Source of the DNA: Peromyscus leucopus
Taxonomy: Eukaryota > Chordata > Mammalia > Rodentia > Cricetidae
Length of the DNA: 64,000 nucleotides
NCBI RefSeq assembly: GCF_004664715.2
Contig: NC_051071.1
Span: 30,816,161 to 30,880,160, forward strand
Direction: 5' to 3'
This document shows positions 58,344 through 64,000 of this stretch, piece after piece. The position numbers were made by a program, and so were the translations under genes. Under the pieces are notes generated by a model. That model worked only from the letters and a program-made list of their open reading frames with translations. It had not been told where the DNA came from and did no database searches. Numbering within the stretch: position 1 is the stretch's first letter; the number at the start of each line of letters is the position of its first letter.

Positions 58344-58616
58344 ACCCATAGTCTGGAAACACTCAGCATCTCTCATGGCTTCTCTATTGTCTTCAAACAT
58401 TTAAAAGGATAGTTTATTAGAGACTGATGGAATCAACAGAACAGGGCAGCAGTTTTCTGCTTCATTCCCCTTCTCTGTCCCTGTCCTCAAGTCCTTCTCC
58501 CTCTATTGTTCACAGGGAGCTGCAAATTCTTTTCTCTCCATAACGGATGGTGGTTCTGGACTGCCTAATTCTTAGAATTGCAACTGATATTAATCAGTTT
58601 GAGAACCATGATGGAT

Positions 58617-58962
58617 TGATTACCATCCTTGTTTCTGTGACAAAATGTCTGATGATTAAAAACTGAGGAAGTAAGGGTTGATTTTTGCTCACATAGTCCA
58701 TCATGGTAGCAAGAGCTTAGGGTGGTTGGACATGTTGCATCTACAGTCAGGAAGGAGAGGGAGAGATGAAATTCAGCACTCAGTCTGCTTTCCCCTTTTT
58801 ATTGTGTCCAGGACCCCTGCACATGAAATGCTGTCCCCTGTATTCAGAGTGGATCTTTCCACCTCAATTAATTGAATCTAGAAACTACCTTAAAGACACG
58901 TTCAGAGGTTTCTCCCCTAACAACTGCTTCCAAATCTTGTTAACAGTCAACATTAACCATCA
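58617..58962 (-). mobile_element. MaLR-type solo LTR
   Basis: Reversed family blocks: tagtccatcatggtagcaag, catctacagtcaggaagg, cacctcaattaattgaatct, ttaacagtcaacattaac. It is the same family as 712-1046. No clear duplication. Confidence 0.65.
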
Positions 58963-59352
58963 TAAATGGTATATGTGTCTAAAAATTCCTAGTATTGTTG
59001 ATTGCAGAAGACCCTTGTAGACTCACTAAACATCTGCTCTTGGGAGATGCTGTGGTCTGGATCCAGCACACTACAGAGAGTACTCATGGAAGAAAAGGCC
59101 CACCATAGTGAAGATCACAAAGAAATAACCTTTTCTCCATTGCTACATTCCAAAACTATTTAGCACGAAATAGACTTTCAAAATGTACTTTATAGATTTG
59201 GAAACTAGTACTTTTATAATAAATTAAGAGAAGTATTGCCCCTACTCAGAGGATATTTTGGTATTTCTGAGGCTGTTTCTGGTTCTTGTAGTAATTGTTA
59301 ATTGGAATGCCATAGCTATGTAGCAGGAATAGGTCAAGCATTTAAAGTTCTG
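58963..59352. other. Non-coding stretch, no recognised element
   Basis: Nothing I can name. Confidence 0.35.
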
Positions 59353-59360
59353 AAGACATC

Positions 59361-59463
59361 TCCCCCCCCCGCCCCCGCCCCCCGCTGGAGCTGAGGACCG
59401 AACCCAAGGCCTTGCACTTGCTAGGCAAGTGCTCTACCACTGAGCTAAATCCCCAACCCCCTA
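59361..59463 (-). mobile_element. ID SINE with G-rich tail, 8-bp duplication
   Basis: On the - strand it reads GGGGTTGGGGATTTAGCTCA, GTGGTAGAGCACTTGCC and so on, a near-consensus ID element derived from tRNA-Ala/BC1. Instead of an A-rich tail it ends in about 23 bases that are almost all G. AAGACATC flanks it at 59,353-59,360 and 59,464-59,471. Confidence 0.9.
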
Positions 59464-59474
59464 AAGACATCCTT

Positions 59475-60140
59475 GAACAGAGTTATCCTATCCAAAAAAG
59501 ATATCTGGCACAACCCTTGGAAAATTCTGTTCTTCACAGTATCTCCCACAGGTTGGATTTCTGGCATATCCTAGTCCCTCATGTTGGACTGAACTTCTGT
59601 GAGGCCATGGTCACACTCCACTGCTTACAGGAAAGTAGGAATCTCATTCTTAGTGGCAGATGCTTACTTCATTCCTAAATGCTTGAAATGAAATGCATTG
59701 AATGAACCTTTTTTCTCTATTAACCTTTAGTAGCACTTACAATAGCCGTGTTAAATCAAACTTCATTATAATGTAATGAGGCCTGACTGAAATACTACAG
59801 GTATGATGCTGAGTAATTTCATAAATTATTAAATGGTAATTGAAAGTAATATGACAGAATATGTTTTATTCTTCAGGGGAAATACATAAGTTTTTGGAGA
59901 GAAAGAAAGTAGGCTAAAATAGAGTCCATAAGAAGTAGTCAGAGGCAGGGTAGAGAGGAGAAAATATCCTGATTGTAAGCACTAATGTTTGGTGTTAGGT
60001 TAAAACAGCATTTTGATATTGAGAATTTTTTGGTATGTTGAGTGGCATGGTCCCTTCTTGATATGCAGGTATCCATTCCACTCATTTCCTCTATCTGGTG
60101 ACAGGTCACTAAGGCTCAAAGATCAAATTCAAATTATTAT
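59475..60140. other. Single-copy stretch, partly ATTA-rich
   Basis: The portion 59,690-59,880 is rich in homeodomain-type cores and free of repeats. No coding frame. Confidence 0.35.
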
Positions 60141-60340
60141 TATTTTTTATTTAGAATTTTTTTCATACAATGAATTTTGATCATATTCTTTATCCTTCCC
60201 AACTCCTCCCAGATCCTACATCCCTACCTACTCGACTTCACGAACTCTTTTTCTATTTCTAAAAAACAAAAGACAAAAAGAAAAGCTAAATAAAAAAGAA
60301 AAGAAAACAGTAAGACAAATAATACCAAAGCCAAGCAAAA

Positions 60341-60391
<51 letters not shown>

Positions 60392-60865
60392 CACAAAAAA
60401 GAAAGTCCATTTTTGTTGGTCAACTACTCTTGGGCATGGGGCCTGCTCTAGAGTGTGATTAATATACCCAGTGTCACTCTATTGTAGAAAACTGGTTTTC
60501 CCTCTACCAACAGGTATACATTGCAAATAGCCTCTTTGTTAGAGGTGGGATTTTGTGTGTCCACTTCCCTTTGTTAGTGCTGGGATTTTGTCTGGTTTGA
60601 ACTTGTGCAGATCTTGTGCATGCGGTCACAGTCTCTGTGATTCTGTATGTGTATCAGTCCTATTGTGTCTGGAAGACACTGTTTCCTTGGAGTCCTCCAT
60701 CCCCTCTGGCTATTTCAATCTTTCTGCTTTTTTTTGGTATAGATTGCTGAGCCTCAAGGAGAAGATTTTGATAAAGACATCCCATTTAGAGCCAAGTGCT
60801 CTACAAGCTTTTATTCTCTGCATGTTGTCCAGTTGTGGGTCTCTGTGTTAATTAACATCTACTGG
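60141..60865 (-). mobile_element. L1 3' UTR fragment
   Basis: Reversed A-rich tail and 3' UTR (tttgatcatattctttatcc, gctctacaagcttttattct, catgttgtccagttgtgggt). A CA microsatellite has grown in it. Confidence 0.75.
60341..60388. repeat. (CA)n microsatellite
   Basis: About 23 CA units. Confidence 0.98.
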
Positions 60866-61435
60866 GAGAATATATTGTTATAAAGAGATAAAGGAGAAAC
60901 TAGAATAGGAGGATTAAATAGGGAGGGGGAATGAGAGTTCAGGGTAAAGGAGAAATTATGTTGAAGGACAACTAACACTAATAGCCCTTTGAAAAGTCAT
61001 ATGGAAACTGACTACCATATATATATATATATATGTATATATATACATACACACATATACACAAATATATAAATACATACACACATATACATATACACAC
61101 ACATATATACATACATATATATATATATATATATATCTCACACGTATATGATACCATATAAGGGAGGAGATAATTCCCCAACTAGATATCTTATGTCACC
61201 AAGTAAAGCTCCCTGTGCCAAGAATGGGTTATGTCGTGTTAAGTTGTTTGCCAAAGGGGTCTCACAGAACCAGCTCCCCAAACATCACAGGTTGTTGCTA
61301 AGGCTATTGGTTATCTGATGATAAGGTCCTTTTGCTCAAGACACCATCTAAATCATCAAACTCAGAGAAATTGACCTGGTACCCAACAAGAAGTATCATC
61401 TCAACTGATTAACATCATCATTTATATATTCAGTC

Positions 61436-61437
<2 letters not shown>
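60866..61437 (+). mobile_element. L1 3' UTR fragment
   Basis: Blocks ttgaaaagtcatatggaaac and caggttgttgctaaggc match L1 3' UTR; the second also occurs at 15,930-15,950. AT/CA repeats at 61,015-61,137 have expanded within it. Confidence 0.65.
61015..61137. repeat. (TA)n/(CATA)n AT-rich repeat
   Basis: TATATA and CATACA/CACATA units for about 120 bp. It yields Tyr/Ile-rich and Cys/Val-rich artefact frames. Confidence 0.95.

Positions 61438-61505
<68 letters not shown>
61438..61505. repeat. (TC)n microsatellite
   Basis: About 33 TC units. Confidence 0.98.
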
Positions 61506-61508
<3 letters not shown>

Positions 61509-61516
61509 CTATGCTT

Positions 61517-61625
61517 TGAGCCAAGGTCTCACTCTGTAGCCCAGAATGGCCTTGAATTCACAGTGAGCTTCCTTTCTTAGTTTTCTAAGTGTTGGAATTA
61601 CTGGTATGAGCCACTACACTTGCCT
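61517..61625 (-). mobile_element. Old B1 SINE
   Basis: Reversed B1 blocks: ccaaggtctcactctgtagc, ccagaatggccttgaattca, gtgttggaattactggtatg. It is diverged. Confidence 0.75.
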
Positions 61626-61639
61626 CTTAGACTCTTTTA

Positions 61640-62115
61640 AAAATGCTTTTATTCTTTCATAGCTTCAGACTCATATGTAATGAATTTTGCTTGCTTTTAT
61701 CTATTACTCTTGCTTGTCTCTCCTACTGACATATCTCTTCTTCCTAAGTCCCCTTCGTGTGTGTTTGTGTGTGTGTGTGTGTATACATGTGTGTATACAT
61801 GTGTGTCCATCTACTCAGTTTAATTAAGTTTGTTTGTATGAGCTAACTTATCATTGGTTACACAGATAAAGAAAAATGAAAAGCCCTCTCCCAGCTACCA
61901 TTAACTGTCAATTATCCCTTGGGGAAGGGTGGGTCCTCATGAACTCTTCTATCTGAAATAAAATATTGACAGGCTGAATCTCATTATGGTCTTATAAAGA
62001 TTACCACAGCTGCAAGTGAGTTCATGAGTGTAACAACATGTTACATCCTGAAGATATATTTTACAGTTTACCTGTTCTCTAGCTTTTTTTATTCTTTTTG
62101 CCTTCTCCTCTGTGA
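61640..62115 (-). mobile_element. L1 3' UTR fragment
   Basis: Reversed L1 3' UTR: gagctaacttatcattggtt, ctaccattaactgtcaatta, gattaccacagctgcaagtg. It parallels 1540-1760. Confidence 0.65.
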
Positions 62116-62618
62116 TGTTTCCTAGGCTTTGTGGGTGTATGTGTGTTGATAATGGTGTCTTCCTAGACTCTTAGGCATTTGTTTTGGGCTATTATGAATA
62201 GTACCTTTACAGATATGTTTTTTGACAAACATATGTCGATACATGTTATATGTACATATAGTTGTTTCTATACATTTCTGGAATTTGTAATGCATATTAA
62301 TGCTACTATCCTCAGTTTTCCCAAAGCAATTGCAGGTGATTTGTATTTTTACAGACACTAAATAAGGGTTTCAATTGTTTTACATCTCTGCTTACACTTG
62401 GAATAGAACTTATTAAAAATATCTAAAAGTTTAGTTAATTTTGTGAGATCTAGCTGTAATTCATTGTGGCACTAGTTTGCATTTTTCTTATGAATAAAGA
62501 TGTGAAACACCATTGCATACATTTGAGATTATCATCTGACAATGACTAGACAAGTCCAATTTGTCTGGATACTTTCAGTATTCCGTTTAGGAAATATTTA
62601 CCTTCCCCAAGAAGCTGT
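62116..62618. other. Non-coding stretch, no recognised element
   Basis: Nothing I can name. Confidence 0.35.
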
Positions 62619-62895
62619 TGTATAGATGGATTTGTTTTTTGGGCCTCTAGCTCACAAAAAAAATGAAATAGAGACTTATTATTAATTATGAAAGCTTGGC
62701 TGATAGCTTAGGCTTGTTTCTAAGTAGCTCTTATAACTTAAATTAACCCATATCTTTTTAATCTACATCCTTTTACATGGCTCAGTTACCTTTATTCTGT
62801 ACTGTCCATGCTGCCTTCCTCTCCATCTAACTGGCATCACCTTTCCTCTTCCCAGAGTTCTCCCTCTTCCCTGAACCCTGAAGTCCTATCTATAC
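62619..62895 (-). mobile_element. Truncated LTR copy B
   Basis: It aligns with 62,973-63,250 (shared ttattaattatgaaagctt and ttaggcttgtttntna blocks) but lacks the first part of the LTR on the - strand, including the AATAAAG region. Confidence 0.7.
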
Positions 62896-62971
62896 AACCT
62901 GGTCAGTTGGTAAGCTTAGCATGAAGCTCTTAATCTCAGGGCCGAGGGTTTGAGCCCCATATTGAGTGCCA
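62896..62971 (+). pseudogene. tRNA-Lys(CTT)-like sequence between two LTRs
   Basis: It contains CTCTTAATCTCAGGG (anticodon loop of tRNA-Lys-CTT), a GGGTTTGAGCCCC T-arm and a 3' CCA at 62,969-62,971. The D-arm is altered and the acceptor 5' strand is damaged, so it is not a working gene. On the - strand, the first 18 bases (62,971 down to 62,954) match the tRNA-Lys primer site of ERVK elements at 14 of 18 positions, the four differences being C-to-T or G-to-A changes. It starts one base after the end of LTR copy A. Confidence 0.75.
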
Positions 62972-62972
62972 T

Positions 62973-63290
62973 TGTAGTGAGTCTTTTTCTGTCCCGCCTT
63001 CCAGCTCCCAAATAATCACATGGAGACTTCTTATTAATTATGAAAGCTTGCCTGATACCTTAGGCTTGTTTTTTATCTAGCTCTTATAACTTCAATTAGC
63101 CCATTTCTATTCATCTACATGCTGCCATGTGGCTGATGGCTTGTTACCTTATCTCCTACATGTCATGCTTCCTCCAGGTCTCATGTCTCCATCCTTCTTC
63201 TTCCAAGCATCCTCTGTGCCTGGAAATCCTGCTTAGCTATTGCCCATTCAGTTCTTTATTAAACCAACCAGAGCAACTTATCTTTACACA
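62973..63290 (-). mobile_element. ERVK-like LTR copy A
   Basis: On the - strand it runs from TGTGTAAAGATAAG to GACTCACTACA, with TTTAATAAAG near 63,255-63,265. It belongs to the same broad group as the LTRs at 16,080, 19,291 and 40,939. Confidence 0.75.
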
Positions 63291-63696
63291 TTTTAATCAA
63301 ATATCTCACAATACTATTGTCTTGTATTACCACCTGTGAGCTTTTAATTTACACATCCTCAATAGATCTCTGATACTTCTGAAATTTTCTCTTCTGTAGA
63401 ATGTGAGGAAACAGGTATGGGTAATTAATTTGATACCCTTTCATGATAGAACCATGCATTTTATAGACGAGCTTTGGGATCAGTCAGAGGTCTGTGCATA
63501 TGTGAATCTTTTTTCTGGAATCTAGTCTATTTCTTTACTTCATCCGCAGTCTGACAGTGAGTGTGGTTGTCTTACCAGAGTTGTTATCTTGTAATATCAG
63601 TCATCCAGCTTTGTTTTTCTTCAGAATTATACTTATGTCACTTAACCCTTTTCATATCCACATTTATTTTCTTCTTTAAAAATATTTTAAAAATTG
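63291..63696. other. Non-coding stretch, no recognised element
   Basis: AT-rich, no long frame, no repeat I can name. Confidence 0.35.
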
Positions 63697-63893
63697 GTGT
63701 GTATGTTTGTGAGTTTATGTAAGTGTAGGCTGCATGTGTGTGAATGTCTGCAGAGTCCAAAAGAAGGCTTGGATCTCCTGAAGCTAGTGTTACAGACAGT
63801 TGTGAGCCATCTGATTTGTGTGTTGGGAGCCAAACTTGCATCCTCTGGAAGAGCAGGAAGTGCTCTTAACCACTGAATAATTTCTTCAGCCCC
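63697..63893 (-). mobile_element. B2/B3-family SINE
   Basis: Reversed body (gttgggagccaaacttgcat) and reversed tRNA-like head (agtgctcttaaccactga, tttcttcagcccc). It is diverged. Confidence 0.75.
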
Positions 63894-64000
63894 TACAAAT
63901 TTATTTTCATAAATATATTTTTATAAATTAAGGTATACATTTATCATTATTTATTATTATTTTGTGTATATGTGTGTATGATATGTATATGTGGGCAGAC
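63894..64000. other. AT-rich end of window
   Basis: TTTATTATTATTT-like and TGTATATGTG-like simple sequence. The window ends here. Confidence 0.5.

Noticed and set aside
59385..59463. Functional tRNA gene
   Set aside because: The tRNA-like boxes belong to the head of an ID SINE, which has duplications and a tail.

Overview
This window reads as intergenic DNA from a muroid rodent. It is full of rodent SINEs (B1, B2, B3/B4, ID), rodent-type L1 copies, rodent MaLR LTRs and long CA, TC and GT microsatellites. Several LTR families that carry embedded B1 segments make a cricetid (hamster, vole or deer-mouse group) more likely than Mus or Rattus; that is inference from remembered families, not a database match. 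I found no host protein-coding gene. Every long open frame lies in an L1, an LTR element or a microsatellite, or matches nothing I know.

Layout. 1-2.1 kb: MER5A-like and MaLR-like fragments and an L1 3' end. 2.1-9.7 kb: mostly single-copy DNA with MIR/L2 relics, two SINEs and a CA tract. 9.76-17.77 kb: a near-complete but dead L1 on the + strand, with two solo LTRs inserted (14,328-14,801 and 16,080-16,601). 17.8-29.2 kb: single-copy DNA with a solo LTR at 19.3 kb, a MaLR solo LTR at 23.6 kb, an L1 ORF2 fragment split by another MaLR LTR at 25.2-26.5 kb, and a B1-bearing LTR at 27.9 kb. 29,196-34,384: a complete 5.2-kb gammaretrovirus-like (class I) provirus with no coding capacity, whose two 562-bp LTRs differ at one position. 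34.4-40.2 kb: largely single-copy, including a candidate conserved noncoding block at 38.4-38.9 kb. 40,273-44,172: a MaLR provirus on the - strand, interrupted by a solo LTR and by an L1 that itself carries a twin-primed L1 and a 44-bp B2-derived insertion. 45-50 kb: single-copy DNA with a local 375-bp duplication. 51.0-55.5 kb: a - strand L1. 55.8-64 kb: more MaLR LTRs, an ID element, L1 3' ends, and at 62.6-63.3 kb an unusual LTR / tRNA-Lys-like / LTR arrangement.

No set of genes works together here. The value of the window is as a record of layered retrotransposition. The best-supported items are those with target-site duplications visible in the sequence: the provirus (AAAC), three solo LTRs (CCGAGC, GTAAGG, GAGAAC), the MaLR solo LTR (GTTAG), the 44-bp B2 piece (17-bp duplication), a B2 (12-bp duplication) and an ID element (8-bp duplication).
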